This document shows, piece by piece, positions 8,361 to 16,781 of a DNA stretch of 64,000 nucleotides. The DNA is taken from assembly GCF_022568775.1 (NCBI RefSeq), contig NZ_JAKZHW010000002.1, positions 1 to 64,000 on the forward strand, in the 5' to 3' direction. Under the pieces are notes generated by a model. It was not told the origin of the DNA. It saw only the letters and a program-made list of their open reading frames with translations, and did no database searches. How positions within the stretch are numbered: the first letter of the stretch is position 1; each line of letters opens with the position of its first letter. The position numbers were made by a program, and so were the translations under genes. Source of the stretch: Sphingomonas telluris. Lineage in GTDB: Bacteria > Pseudomonadota > Alphaproteobacteria > Sphingomonadales > Sphingomonadaceae.

Positions 8361-9641
8361 TTAGTCCTCGGTGTCGCGTTCGACGGACGTGGCGGCCGCC
8401 CATAGGGCCATCCCGGAAAGCACTAGGGCCGCGAACGCGATCATGAGCGAATATCGTAACCCAACCGGACCGTAGGCCGCGCTGAAATGATCGCTGAGCA
8501 CACCGGTGAGAACTGGGCCGAGGCCGAGACCTACCAAGTTCGCGAAAAAGAAGAGGATTGCGACTGCCATCGAGCGCCGGGGTGACCCACAAATCCGATG
8601 CAGCAACGTAAAGAAAGCAGGCACTGCGGCACTAAGGCCCACCGCTCCAACAAACGATGCCGCATAAAAGAGGACGGGTTCGTTACTGAAAAGCGCGAGC
8701 TCATAAAAAGGAACCACGCCAATCATGATCAGTGATGGCACGCGCGCAGCGTAAGCCCCACCGCGCCTCGTCGCGAAATCGGTAATAAGACCGCCGAAGA
8801 CACTGCCCACGAGAGAAGCGACGGCGCCGAGTGCCCCGAAGATGGCACCGACCGACACGAGGTCGAGATGGAGGACCCGCACCAGATAGGAAGGGAACCA
8901 GATCACCGCCCCATAGGCGACAAGAAAGTAAAGTATGGTGGCGACGCAGAGGAGTACGAATGTGCGCTTGCCTGCCAATGCTGCCAGTGTCGTGCGAAGC
9001 GACTCCTGCTGCGGCCTTTGATCCTTCTGCGTTCGCAGCCTCGGTTCTCGAAGTCCAAACAGCGTTAGGACACACAGGAGCAAACCGGGTGCTCCAAGCG
9101 CAACGAAGGCCGACCGCCAGCCATGAGTCGCTGCTAGCCATGCACCTAAGGTGAAAGCCAGCAGGTAGCCGGCCGTTGACGACGAAATGAATACGCCAAG
9201 TGCACGCGCGCGTTGATCGGGAGGAAAGTAGTCCGCGATGAGCGACTGCGCGGGAGGCATCGCCCCCGCCTCGCCTGCTCCGACACCGACGCGCGCCAGG
9301 ACAAGCTCGGGCAAAGTTCGTGCCATGCCGCAGAGGAGCGTCATTATACTCCAGACGGCCAATGCCGCAGAGATGACCAGCTTACGGTCACCGCGATCGG
9401 CAAAGCGCGCCACCGGGAGGCCGAGTGTGGCGTACAAGGCGGCGAAAGCGAAGCCGCCAAGTAAGCCCATCACCGTGTCGGAAGCGTGAAATTCCGCCTT
9501 TATCGGCTCAATCAGTACCGACATGACATGCCGATCGATGGAGCTCGACGCGGAAGCGAGAAACAGGATACCAAGAAAACCCCAGCGCTGCGACGGACGG
9601 TACAAAGTCCACGCAGGTGCGCGGTCAGCCTCGCCGCTCAT
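8361..9641 (-). CDS. MFS transporter
   Basis: This 426-residue protein has about 12 hydrophobic segments. The MFS loop 2-3 signature is present as LPVARFADRGDRKLVISAAL, and LARVGVGAGEAGAMPPAQS matches the motif of transmembrane segment 5 in organic-anion and hexuronate-type carriers. It is an inner-membrane carrier, probably proton-coupled. Its ATG overlaps the stop of the DUF885 gene by four bases (ATGA), so the two are translationally coupled. The receptor gene follows 146 bases later. A role in moving the island's substrate into the cytoplasm is inferred. Confidence 0.9.
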   Translation of the reverse strand: MSGEADRAPAWTLYRPSQRWGFLGILFLASASSSIDRHVMSVLIEPIKAEFHASDTVMGLLGGFAFAALYATLGLPVARFADRGDRKLVISAALAVWSIMTLLCGMARTLPELVLARVGVGAGEAGAMPPAQSLIADYFPPDQRARALGVFISSSTAGYLLAFTLGAWLAATHGWRSAFVALGAPGLLLCVLTLFGLREPRLRTQKDQRPQQESLRTTLAALAGKRTFVLLCVATILYFLVAYGAVIWFPSYLVRVLHLDLVSVGAIFGALGAVASLVGSVFGGLITDFATRRGGAYAARVPSLIMIGVVPFYELALFSNEPVLFYAASFVGAVGLSAAVPAFFTLLHRICGSPRRSMAVAILFFFANLVGLGLGPVLTGVLSDHFSAAYGPVGLRYSLMIAFAALVLSGMALWAAATSVERDTED

Positions 9642-11356
9642 GCAACCAACTGCTCCGTAGCGCTGGCAATATTCTCGGCGACCAGCGGGAGCGGCAGGGC
9701 GCCAGGCTTGAGCACCGCATCGTGAAAGTCGCGAAGATCGAACCGCTCCCCAAGACGCGCCCGCATCTCTTCACGCCTCGCTGTAAGAAAGTGCTCGCCA
9801 ATCTTGTAGGCGAGCGACTGTCCCGGAATGTCGCATGAGTAACGGATGCTCTCGGAGCGGATCTCCGTCTCGGGCACGAAAGCGTTCTCGCGCATAAACG
9901 TGCGCGCCTCTTCCAGCGACCAGCCCATGGCATTCATCCCCGTGTCGACGACCAGGCGACAAGCAAGAAATGCGTCCATCATGAGCCGCCCAAAACGCTC
10001 CTCCGGCGCCTGGTACATCCCCAGCTCCCCCGCAAGGGTTGCGGCATATTCGGCCCAACCCTCATTGAACGCATTGAACAAAGCGTTGGCCCTCACGGGA
10101 TGCAGAGCCTCGTTCTCCCGCTGGGAGGCCAAATGAAAATGATGTCCGGGAACAAGCTCGTGGTAATTTAGGGACGCGATATTGCCGAGCGGACCGCCGG
10201 CCAAGTTGGTGGCGTTGAAGAGGTATCGGCCAGCCGGCTGGTTCGGCCCGGGTGCGTCATAATATCCGAACGTCATCGAACCGGCGAGCATCTCCGGGAG
10301 CGGCGCTGCGGCGTGCGGTGCATTCGGCTTGAAACGAAACACGTCGTCCAGAAGAGGCGCGATTCGTTCGATGTAGCGATTGAAGAACGCCTCAATTTCC
10401 TCGGAACTTTGTGCACGCCACGCGGGATCCCGCCCGGTAGCGGCCAGGTAATCGGACGGAGAGCCCTCGAATGGTACTTCGCGGATCAGTTCCGCCATCG
10501 CCGCGCGGACGGCCGCCACTTGCTCGAGACCTTGAGCGTGCACTTGCTCCGGGGAGACGTCGAGCGTGGTGTGCTCGTGAACCAGCTCCCGGTATAGTGC
10601 TTCACCGCCTGGATACTGGGCTATGCCGACGGTTTCGGGCGCGCGTGCGTCGTAGTCCGCTTCGGAAAGCAGCGAGAGTAATGTTTCGAAGGCGGGGTCG
10701 ACGGCGCGATCCAACCGCTCCCGGATGAGGTCCGCGGCTCTGTCTGAGCCCGCCCCCTGGAGCCGATCGGACGATGGTACCAGGGCGGTCACCCCACGGC
10801 GGAACCGCGAGACCAGTTCGCGTGACTGTTCGAGCTGCGGGCGGGGAATTCGTATGCCACGTCGGGCCTGACCGGCGGTCCGTTCCCGCAGCTGATCGAT
10901 CAGGCGCGCATAGTCCTCCAGCAATCCGAGATAACGATGAAGATCGCCCTCCGTCTCGAAGGCGAACTTGGCAAGCATTCCGCCGACGTGCCCGAGCAAA
11001 AAGCCCCCGCAGTAGGCCGTGGGCGCGAACATCGCGAAGAACCCGATGCCGAGCGGATCAAAGGCCAGCCAGTAGCGATCTGCCTCAGCTGCCATCCGCG
11101 CTGCGGTCAGCCTGGCGACGGTGTGCGTTAACTTCAGTTCGCGAGGCAGAAACGCCTCGTTGGCGCGGTCGAGAGCGTATAAGGCCTCTGCTGCGCGACG
11201 ACTACGAGCGGCAACGGCAGCCTCGCCGATGTCCGGAAGCCTATCAACTGGCAGTCCTAAATCGCGCTCGACCCAAGGCGTGCGTCGAACCTCTGCCCAC
11301 ACCTTGTCGATGCCGACTAGCGCCAGTGCAATCGCCTCTCCCGTGGCATCGTCCAT
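9638..11356 (-). CDS. DUF885 family protein, putative zinc-dependent hydrolase
   Basis: This 572-residue protein has the DUF885 signature NYHELVPGHHFHLASQREN in the second half, an HExxxGHH-type metal site, followed by NEGWAEYAATLAGELGMY with the expected Glu. It ends with DIPGQSLAYKIGEHFLTARRE. Family members are related to M32/M3-like metallopeptidases and are often secreted in proteobacteria. No signal peptide is seen here (MDDATGEAIALALVGIDKV), so it is probably cytoplasmic. It heads the leftward run, divergent from the TetR gene, with a palindromic operator between them. A peptidase activity is likely but unproven. Confidence 0.85.
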   Translation of the reverse strand: MDDATGEAIALALVGIDKVWAEVRRTPWVERDLGLPVDRLPDIGEAAVAARSRRAAEALYALDRANEAFLPRELKLTHTVARLTAARMAAEADRYWLAFDPLGIGFFAMFAPTAYCGGFLLGHVGGMLAKFAFETEGDLHRYLGLLEDYARLIDQLRERTAGQARRGIRIPRPQLEQSRELVSRFRRGVTALVPSSDRLQGAGSDRAADLIRERLDRAVDPAFETLLSLLSEADYDARAPETVGIAQYPGGEALYRELVHEHTTLDVSPEQVHAQGLEQVAAVRAAMAELIREVPFEGSPSDYLAATGRDPAWRAQSSEEIEAFFNRYIERIAPLLDDVFRFKPNAPHAAAPLPEMLAGSMTFGYYDAPGPNQPAGRYLFNATNLAGGPLGNIASLNYHELVPGHHFHLASQRENEALHPVRANALFNAFNEGWAEYAATLAGELGMYQAPEERFGRLMMDAFLACRLVVDTGMNAMGWSLEEARTFMRENAFVPETEIRSESIRYSCDIPGQSLAYKIGEHFLTARREEMRARLGERFDLRDFHDAVLKPGALPLPLVAENIASATEQLVA

Positions 11357-11373
11357 TCACCGCTCCCGATTTT

Positions 11374-11387
11374 GTACACTAGTGTAT
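11374..11387. promoter_or_regulatory. palindromic operator, TACACTAGTGTA
   Basis: A perfect 12-base palindrome lies between the divergent DUF885 and TetR genes, 18 bases before the DUF885 start codon. The same half-sites with the same 4-base spacer occur at 18441-18454. It is the natural candidate site for the adjacent TetR protein. Confidence 0.7.
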
Positions 11388-11467
11388 CTCGTAGGCGAGT
11401 AAAGCTTGGCAGGACAAGGCACGGGTGGCAGGGTGAGAGAAATGTTCGCTCATATGGAGAGCCCTTA

Positions 11468-12079
11468 GTGGGACGCGCCCAAAAAGTTTCATCTGAGACG
11501 TGGGTCGACACAGCACGACAGGTGCTGGTTGAGGAAGGGATCGCGGGGGTTAAAGTTGATCGTCTGGCCCAGCGGCTGGGGGTAACACGCGGAGGTTTCT
11601 ACCATAATTTCCGCGACCGCGAGGACTTGCTCGATGCATTATTGCAGCGTTGGGAAGAGGAATGTCGCTTCCTGCCTGATTTCCCAACTAGCCGAAGCTT
11701 AGCAGCGGTTGGCGCTTGGTTTGACAGGGCCGTAGCCAGGTTAATCGAGGAAGACGGCTACGACCACGATTTCGATATGTCAGTCCGCGAATGGGCGCGG
11801 TCAGATCAGCGCGCGACTTGGGCCGTTGAGCGATCTGATCGCGAACGCATGGCAACCCTGCAACGCTTCTTCGACGCGCTCGGCTATTCAAAGGACGAAG
11901 CGCTGATGCGCGCTCGCGTTTTCTACTATCATCAGATTGGATATTACGCGATCGGCGTTCGCGAAAGCACGGCCGTTCGCAAGCGAATCGCGCACCTTTA
12001 TATCGATATTCTTTGCGGCCAAGACGTGATGGAACGCGTCCGCTCCGCCGTGCGCCGAGAGGCCAAACTGAGCGCCTAA
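11468..12079 (+). CDS. TetR family transcriptional regulator
   Basis: The protein is 203 residues if translation starts at the GTG at 11468 (VGRAQKVSSETWVDTARQVL); the frame is open further up but without coding character. The N-terminal helix-turn-helix reads VDRLAQRLGVTRGGFYHNFRDREDLLDALL, typical of TetR. The C-terminal part is helical and would bind an inducer. It is divergent from the DUF885 gene across a 12-base palindrome and ends convergently with the alpha-hydroxy-acid oxidase gene, their stop codons overlapping by four bases. It is inferred to repress both catabolic runs, because the operator recurs at 18441. Confidence 0.88.
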   Translation: MGRAQKVSSETWVDTARQVLVEEGIAGVKVDRLAQRLGVTRGGFYHNFRDREDLLDALLQRWEEECRFLPDFPTSRSLAAVGAWFDRAVARLIEEDGYDHDFDMSVREWARSDQRATWAVERSDRERMATLQRFFDALGYSKDEALMRARVFYYHQIGYYAIGVRESTAVRKRIAHLYIDILCGQDVMERVRSAVRREAKLSA

Positions 12080-13254
12080 CGCGTACGTTCGATTAGGTCG
12101 CCGGAGATATCGCGAACAGAGGTGCTTCCCAAGAGCGCCATCGTCCGCGCGACTTCGTCGGCGAGCAAAGTCAGTGCACGAACGACACCCGCTTCTCCTC
12201 CGGCAGCAAGGCCGTAGAGGTAAGCGCGGCCCAAGGAGCAGGCATTAGCGCCGAGAGCGAGCGCTTTGACCACTTGGCTTCCACGACGCACGCCGCCGTC
12301 CACGATGAGCTCAGGGGCGTCTCCGACCGCATCGCGAATCCCAGGCACGAGGTCGACGGGCGCGACGGCTCCGTCGAGTTGGCGACCGCCATGGTTCGAG
12401 ATCATTATTGCATTTGCCCCAATCTCGACCGCCCGCTTCGCATCGACGATAGATTGCACGCCTTTGATAACGAATGGTCCGGGCCAAAGCGCACGAAGCG
12501 CGGCAGCATCGTCCCACCCCACTGTCCTATCGAACTGCCCGTTGACGTAGTCGATCAGGCTGACGCTCTTTCCTTGGAGCGCGTCCACCCGATGTGCGAC
12601 GTTCTTGATATCGAAATCGGGATTGCGCAGGAAGGCTAGCAGCCAGGCGGGATGGCTGGCGAAACTGACCAAGCTTCTTAGGGTGAAGCGCGGCGGCATT
12701 TCCATGCCCGTCACCCGGTCCCGCTCCCTGTTCCCAGCTACCGGCGTGTCGATGGTGAGGCAAAGCGCGTCGTAGCGCGCCGTCACGCACCGTTGAACCA
12801 GCTCCGCCGTCAGTCCTTTGTCCTTGAACAGATAGACTTGGAACATTTTCGGGCCAGCAGTCGTGATCGCGATGTCTTCCAGCAAGGTCGTGGCCATGGT
12901 GGACAATGAGTAGAAAGTCCCGGTCTTCCCCGCTGCGCGCGCGACCGCCGGCTCCGCGCCATGATGAAACAGCCGCGACATGCCCGTCGGAGACAGAATG
13001 AAAGGGACCGCGATGCGCTGGTTCAGGAGAGTTGTGGACGTGTCGATCGCTGAGACGTCGCGAAGCGTTCGCGGCAGAAAGCTGTAGTCATCGAAAGCCG
13101 AGCTGTTTCGTCGAAGCGTAACTTCGTCGTCCGATCCGCCGTCGATGTAGTTAAACAGAGCAGTTGGCAGCTTGCGCCAAGCCAGAAAGCGCAGGTCCTC
13201 AATACTAAAGCAGCGCTTGAGCGACCTGGGGCGGCGGGCGGGTTCCAGCGTCAT
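12076..13254 (-). CDS. FMN-dependent alpha-hydroxy-acid oxidase/dehydrogenase
   Basis: This 392-residue protein belongs to the L-lactate/mandelate dehydrogenase and glycolate oxidase family. The start (CFSIEDLRFLAWRKLPTALF) and YIDGGSDDEVTLRRN are the usual N-terminal elements. The active-site segment ISNHGGRQLDGAVAP carries the catalytic His and the substrate-binding Arg, and LIVDGGVRRGSQVVKAL binds the FMN phosphate. It oxidises an L-2-hydroxy acid to the 2-oxo acid. It is last in the run that begins at 18292, 61 bases after the esterase gene. Substrate specificity cannot be read; a hydroxy acid released by the esterase is an attractive guess. Confidence 0.9.
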   Translation of the reverse strand: MTLEPARRPRSLKRCFSIEDLRFLAWRKLPTALFNYIDGGSDDEVTLRRNSSAFDDYSFLPRTLRDVSAIDTSTTLLNQRIAVPFILSPTGMSRLFHHGAEPAVARAAGKTGTFYSLSTMATTLLEDIAITTAGPKMFQVYLFKDKGLTAELVQRCVTARYDALCLTIDTPVAGNRERDRVTGMEMPPRFTLRSLVSFASHPAWLLAFLRNPDFDIKNVAHRVDALQGKSVSLIDYVNGQFDRTVGWDDAAALRALWPGPFVIKGVQSIVDAKRAVEIGANAIMISNHGGRQLDGAVAPVDLVPGIRDAVGDAPELIVDGGVRRGSQVVKALALGANACSLGRAYLYGLAAGGEAGVVRALTLLADEVARTMALLGSTSVRDISGDLIERTR

Positions 13255-13315
13255 GCAACTGTGTCTCCCGCGTAGGCGCCGGCGCCAAAGGATGGATTGA
13301 CCTTACGAAATCTCA

Positions 13316-14245
13316 TCATGCCGCGAGCGGCGATCGACCCGGCTGACCTGGGAGGCAGGTACGCAAATAGTCGGCCCAGGATGCAAGACCACCCGTCGCA
13401 TGCGATTCCAAAGGAATAATGCGACTGGTCAAGGTCAGTCCCTTGAGGGGCTGCGTGCCGGCGAGCATCAGGAACTCGCTAACCCCTGCGCCGATCGCCG
13501 CTTGATAGTACCCGGGCACGGTGAGTTCGGTCTCGCAGACGGTGAGATGCAAACGGCGACCTCCATGATCGACGTCGTCCTCGCGATCCTTTCTGTACAG
13601 GTCGAAAATCCGCGAACTGCCTGCCAAGATTCCTGGACTGCCAGCTCCAATGCGAGTGACGAGCGTTGGCCGCCGAAGGGCGGCATAGGCGGCGAACAGG
13701 CCGCCGTAAGAATAGCCGAAAAGACCGTGATCGCCGGGTTTCACGCGCCATTGTGCCGCAATCATCGGAAACAGTTCGTCGGTGATGAAAGCGAGGAATT
13801 TGTCGGCAGCGGGCGCGCGCAGATGGCGTAGATACAGGTCCGCCCCCTCCTGATCCAACAGCCCCATAGCCACGATTTTGCTCATGCTCTGCTCCACACC
13901 CTCGGGGAGAGCCTCGCCGGGCGGGAGGAGATCCCGTGCTCTCACGGCGAGCGTGCGGCCGGCATCCTTACCGCAATACCCAATGCACACCAGGATGAAC
14001 GGTTCGATCGGGGCGATCGGGTCGGTGGAGAGCATCTGCATACGCGGCGCCGCTCCAGGGGCCATACCGTTACCGTCGGGCGCGAAGACAAGAGTGTAAT
14101 GCTCTTCGCCGTTCAACTCATATTGGGGCGGCACAGTCACCCACACAGCGTAGCGAGCGCCAGCGCGGGCGGAGTCGACTTCGAAATAACGCGTGTTTGG
14201 AAGAAGTGCCCATTCCGGGAATTGCTGTTCGACGAGACCGCTCAT
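13316..14245 (-). CDS. alpha/beta-hydrolase, esterase D/IroE-like
   Basis: A 309-residue protein with the layout of the Fes/IroE/esterase D family. The N-terminal strand pair is RYAVWVTVPPQYELNGEEHYTLVFAPDGNG. The nucleophile elbow is GLFGYSYGGLFAAYAALR (Ser in GYSYGG), and the C-terminal ESHATGGLASW supplies the His. There is no signal peptide. Family members cleave esters, including trilactone siderophores, and some act on carboxylic esters generally. It sits between the DadA-like and alpha-hydroxy-acid oxidase genes on the same strand, with gaps of 50 and 61 bases. Confidence 0.82.
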   Translation of the reverse strand: MSGLVEQQFPEWALLPNTRYFEVDSARAGARYAVWVTVPPQYELNGEEHYTLVFAPDGNGMAPGAAPRMQMLSTDPIAPIEPFILVCIGYCGKDAGRTLAVRARDLLPPGEALPEGVEQSMSKIVAMGLLDQEGADLYLRHLRAPAADKFLAFITDELFPMIAAQWRVKPGDHGLFGYSYGGLFAAYAALRRPTLVTRIGAGSPGILAGSSRIFDLYRKDREDDVDHGGRRLHLTVCETELTVPGYYQAAIGAGVSEFLMLAGTQPLKGLTLTSRIIPLESHATGGLASWADYLRTCLPGQPGRSPLAA

Positions 14246-14295
14246 CGCCTTGCCTTCATGGTGAGAGCCAATTTCGAACTCCGCTGCACAGAACG

Positions 14296-15543
14296 CTAAT
14301 TAAAGAGCCGCGAAGGAGCGAGAGACGAAATGGTGTGAGCGGAACCCTTAGACATCGCGTCCGCCAAAAGTTCTCCAGTTGTCGGTCCGAGTGTGAAACC
14401 TTGATGACCATGCCCGAAGTTGAACCACAACCCACGATGTCGAGGCGCTGCTCCTACAACTGGCATCATGTCCGGCATGCACGGGCGCACGCCGGTCCAA
14501 GGTGACTTTTCGATCGGTTCGCCGATATCCAGTAATTCACGGGCGGCGGCTTCAGCGCGTCGAAGCTGCCGTGGCTGACAATTGCTTGTCGCTGACAGGT
14601 CAGCCCCTGTGGCAATCCGCAGTCCCGCCCGCATCGGGGAATAGATCGCGCCGAAAGCGGCGTCCAAGAGCGGGAGATTAAGACGCGGGACACTCTCATC
14701 GGTCGGATAGTCGAAATGCAGGTGGTAGCCACGCTTTCGAACCATCTCGACCTTGTAGCCCAGTGGGGCGAGCGCTTGCGGCGCCCAGGGCCCTAAGGCC
14801 ACCACCACATGCTCGGTGTCGAAGGTACCCTCGCTGGACCGCAACTTCCACCCGATGGCACTTGGTTCGAAACCAAGAAGCTCCACCTTGAGCAGTTCTC
14901 CGCCCTGCTTCTCAAACAGTGCAGAATAGGCTCGGACCAGCGCGCCAGGGTCGCTGCACGTCCAAGCATCCCGCCAGTGAATGGCCCCGACTAGCGGCTG
15001 GCGCAAAGCAGGTTCAGCGGCAGCGAGAGTTGCGCTTTCTTCCCGCTCAAATTCGATGCCATAAAGGTCCCGTAGTCGTTCTGCCTGGCGCGTTTGCAAT
15101 TCGAAGGCAGCGCCGTCACGAAATGCAATGCGATACCCGTCCCTTCGGATCAGGGTTTCAGCCCCGGACGCCGCAATCCACCTCGCATGATCGTGCGTCG
15201 CACGGCGTGCTAGCGTTGAATATTGCGCGCCAAGTGTCCGATGGTAGTTGGGCGCTGAATGGCGCCAGTACGACACGAGGGACGGCGCCGAACGCCAAAG
15301 GCCGGCAACGTCCCAATCTACGCTGTTGTCGTCCTTGAACGCGATACGGCACAACGTTTTGATGTCGCGCGGTAATGAATAGGGTTCGCAGGCCTCTCCT
15401 TGGATGACGCCTGCATTACCGTAACTCGTCTCGCTGCCAGGTGCAGAGCGGTCCACAAGCACGACGCTAAAACCGCGGGCCTGCAGGGCGAGGGCGGTTC
15501 CTGTCCCCACCATCCCGGCGCCAAGAACCACGACGTTCTTCAC
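14296..15543 (-). CDS. D-amino-acid dehydrogenase (DadA-like) FAD oxidoreductase
   Basis: This 415-residue DAO-fold protein begins VVVLGAGMVGTGTALALQARG, followed by VVLVDRSAPGSETSYGNAGVI; the S-YGNAG element is typical of DadA. The C-terminal GVRPCMPDMMPVVGAAPRHRGLWF and FGHGHQGFTLGPTTGELLAD are also DadA-like. Expected reaction: oxidative deamination of a D-amino acid to a 2-oxo acid and ammonia, passing electrons to the respiratory chain. The GTG start overlaps the stop of the upstream amidohydrolase gene (GTGA), so the two are coupled. It supports a D-residue in the island's substrate. Confidence 0.85.
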   Translation of the reverse strand: MKNVVVLGAGMVGTGTALALQARGFSVVLVDRSAPGSETSYGNAGVIQGEACEPYSLPRDIKTLCRIAFKDDNSVDWDVAGLWRSAPSLVSYWRHSAPNYHRTLGAQYSTLARRATHDHARWIAASGAETLIRRDGYRIAFRDGAAFELQTRQAERLRDLYGIEFEREESATLAAAEPALRQPLVGAIHWRDAWTCSDPGALVRAYSALFEKQGGELLKVELLGFEPSAIGWKLRSSEGTFDTEHVVVALGPWAPQALAPLGYKVEMVRKRGYHLHFDYPTDESVPRLNLPLLDAAFGAIYSPMRAGLRIATGADLSATSNCQPRQLRRAEAAARELLDIGEPIEKSPWTGVRPCMPDMMPVVGAAPRHRGLWFNFGHGHQGFTLGPTTGELLADAMSKGSAHTISSLAPSRLFN

Positions 15544-16781
15544 GGACGAAGTTCGTTCTTGTGGAAGGCGCCAGCCTTCATGATGACCGAAAGATTACTG
15601 CCCCCGCGGCCGAGGATGCGCACGTCCTCGAGCGGATTCCCGTCGACCAACAATATGTCCGCATGAGCTCCGGGTGCGATGACCCCGAGGCGCCCTTCCT
15701 CCATCAGAATTTCAGCAGCGACCGACGTCGCGGAGATCAGGACGTCGAAGGGGTCGAGCACTTCCGCTCGGATGTCGAACTCAATGCCTTGTCGTTCGTG
15801 ATGTTGCGCGAGAAGGTCGGTACCAAAGCCGATCTTCACACCGGCTTCCTTCATGATCGTCAGCCCGGCAAGCATGGCATCAAACAGGTTCGCCAACTTG
15901 TCTATGCTGGGCTGCGGCAACCCGAACTTGGCGCCGTCATCGTTGAGGGCCTTCACGACGGCCAGCGTGGGCACCCCGTAGGTGCCATTCTTCGCCATGA
16001 TGGCAGCGGTATCCGGTGTGAGCATGCTTACATGTTCAATGCAACGCACCCCGAGTTCCGAGCACCGGCGGATCGCTGCGTCGGGATGACAATGCGCAAA
16101 GACGTAGGAGCCGCGCCTGTTTGCTTCGTCGACCGCGGCCAGGATCTCCTCGTCGGTGAACTGGAGCTTGTCGAGCGGGTCCGTGGGGCTGGCGACTCCG
16201 CCGGATGCCATGATCTTGATGGCTCTCGCCCCGCGACGGAACTCTTCCCGGACAGCCTTGCGGACCGCATCCGCCCCATCGGCAATTGCGGTGAAGCGCT
16301 CGTGCCTTGGCGGGCAGCACATGCAATCCGTGAACGCCTGCTCGTGACCGGCTCGGAAGTCGCCATGCCCCCCGGTCTGGGAGATGTAGCGCCCGCTGTG
16401 GTAGAAGCGAGGACTCGGGATCCACCCCTTCTCGATCGCCATTGCGAAGCCGGCATCCGTGCCACCGGCGTCGCGCAGGGTGGTGAACCCGCGATTCAGG
16501 CTCGACTGAAGAAAGTTTGCGGCAAACAGGCTATAATACTCGGCCGGCATCTGGCTGAGCTTCACAACGTCCATGTCGGCGGCCCAGATATGAACATGCA
16601 GGTCGATGAGACCCGGCATGAGGGTGCGCCCGTTAGCTTCGACCCGGACATCGACGGGGGTGTGGATTGGGGCGTCCGACACTTCCCTGATGAACCCGTC
16701 CTCGACCAGGACGTGACCCTCCTGAAGCGCGCGGGATACACCATCGAAAATCAGGGCGTCTGCGAAGAGGACTCGCGTCAT
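15540..16781 (-). CDS. metal-dependent amidohydrolase, Xaa-dipeptidase/imidazolonepropionase-like
   Basis: A 413-residue amidohydrolase-superfamily protein. Metal ligands visible are HVH in GLIDLHVHIW near residue 61, the Lys of AIKIMASGGV that would be carboxylated, the His of VFAHCHPDAAI, the His of CIEHVSML, and the Asp of IGFGTDLLA. This pattern fits the group that includes Caulobacter and Sgx carboxypeptidases and dipeptidases acting on Xaa-Arg, Xaa-Lys or Xaa-Pro. There is no signal peptide. Its ATG overlaps the stop of the M81 gene by four bases. A peptidase role fits the island but the substrate is not determined. Confidence 0.87.
   Translation of the reverse strand: MTRVLFADALIFDGVSRALQEGHVLVEDGFIREVSDAPIHTPVDVRVEANGRTLMPGLIDLHVHIWAADMDVVKLSQMPAEYYSLFAANFLQSSLNRGFTTLRDAGGTDAGFAMAIEKGWIPSPRFYHSGRYISQTGGHGDFRAGHEQAFTDCMCCPPRHERFTAIADGADAVRKAVREEFRRGARAIKIMASGGVASPTDPLDKLQFTDEEILAAVDEANRRGSYVFAHCHPDAAIRRCSELGVRCIEHVSMLTPDTAAIMAKNGTYGVPTLAVVKALNDDGAKFGLPQPSIDKLANLFDAMLAGLTIMKEAGVKIGFGTDLLAQHHERQGIEFDIRAEVLDPFDVLISATSVAAEILMEEGRLGVIAPGAHADILLVDGNPLEDVRILGRGGSNLSVIMKAGAFHKNELRP

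Noticed and set aside
8215..8592. N-terminal extension of the TonB-dependent receptor to 8592
   Set aside because: The extension runs into the end of the MFS gene, is Arg-rich and lacks a signal. The ATG at 8214 has a ribosome-binding site and a signal peptide.
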